Below are positions 63,975-64,000 of a stretch of DNA of 64,000 nt, in pieces. The position numbers were made by a program, and so were the translations under genes. The stretch spans positions 21,807,642 through 21,871,641 of the forward strand of contig OY754981.1 of the NCBI GenBank assembly GCA_963576475.1, read 5' to 3'. Under the pieces are notes generated by a model. That model made no database searches, was not told the origin of the DNA, and saw only the letters and a list, made by a program, of their open reading frames with translations. The stretch is from Molanna angustata (Eukaryota > Arthropoda > Insecta > Trichoptera > Molannidae). Every line of letters begins with the position of its first letter. Positions within the stretch are counted from its first letter, which is position 1.

Positions 63975-64000
63975 AATATTCTCAACAGAGACGAAGTTGG
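63975..64000. mobile_element. Edge of another foldback element E
   Basis: ATATTCTCAACAGAGACGAA then GTTGG matches the terminal repeat of element E. The rest lies beyond the window. Confidence 0.5.

Overview
The window is AT-rich, repeat-dense, intron-rich nuclear DNA from an insect. The evidence is spliced genes with GT-AG introns, a single chitin-binding type-2 (peritrophin/CBM14) domain with the WW-x(4)-C end usual in insect cuticular proteins, an alanine-rich coiled-coil secreted protein of a kind I know from insects, tRNA-derived SINEs with pol III box B, and fossil non-LTR retrotransposons. I cannot fix the order. The frequent TAGGTACCTA-like words recall Lepidoptera and some Hemiptera, but that is only an impression.

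Two genes can be read exon by exon. (1) On the plus strand at 2625-10755, a four-exon gene encodes a 330-residue secreted Ala/Gln-rich coiled-coil protein resembling the insect DUF745 family. Its signal peptide is split by a 4.9 kb intron. (2) On the minus strand at 16295-20570, a four-exon gene encodes a 758-residue secreted protein with one CBM14 domain (CPAP1-like). It has a long Ser/Thr/Pro/Gln-rich N-terminal part and a Lys/Ser/Thr/Asn-rich tail. Two more minus-strand exons lie further right (29890-30012 and 21294-21436). They join each other in phase, and the second also ends in the phase needed to join exon 2 of the chitin-binding gene. They are either alternative 5' exons of that gene or part of a neighbouring gene whose signal exon I did not find. 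Both proteins would be exported, and a role in cuticle or another extracellular matrix is plausible.

The rest is mobile-element debris and AT-rich spacer. I name the families by letter here. SINE-A, SINE-B and SINE-C have tRNA-like heads. Family D is about 300 bp and ends like an RTE-like LINE. K is a LINE 3' tail that is also the tail of SINE-B. E is a foldback element, F a repeat of about 1 kb in four copies, and G a repeat of about 130 bp in five copies. LINE ORF2 C-terminal fragments of several clades are present (RTE-like, CR1-like, jockey-like and others). Other items are a probable solo LTR with a 4 bp duplication, a hAT-like MITE with a perfect 8 bp duplication, several isolated hairpins, and a (TA)n/(TTTA)n microsatellite of over 500 bp. 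Nested insertions are common.

I found no CRISPR array, rRNA or convincing functional tRNA, and no clear new multi-gene system. The items most worth following are the competing 5' exons of the chitin-binding gene, the perfect hairpin beside one splice donor, the unrecognised exon-like frame at 30254-30477, and two independent SINE/LINE tail-sharing pairs.
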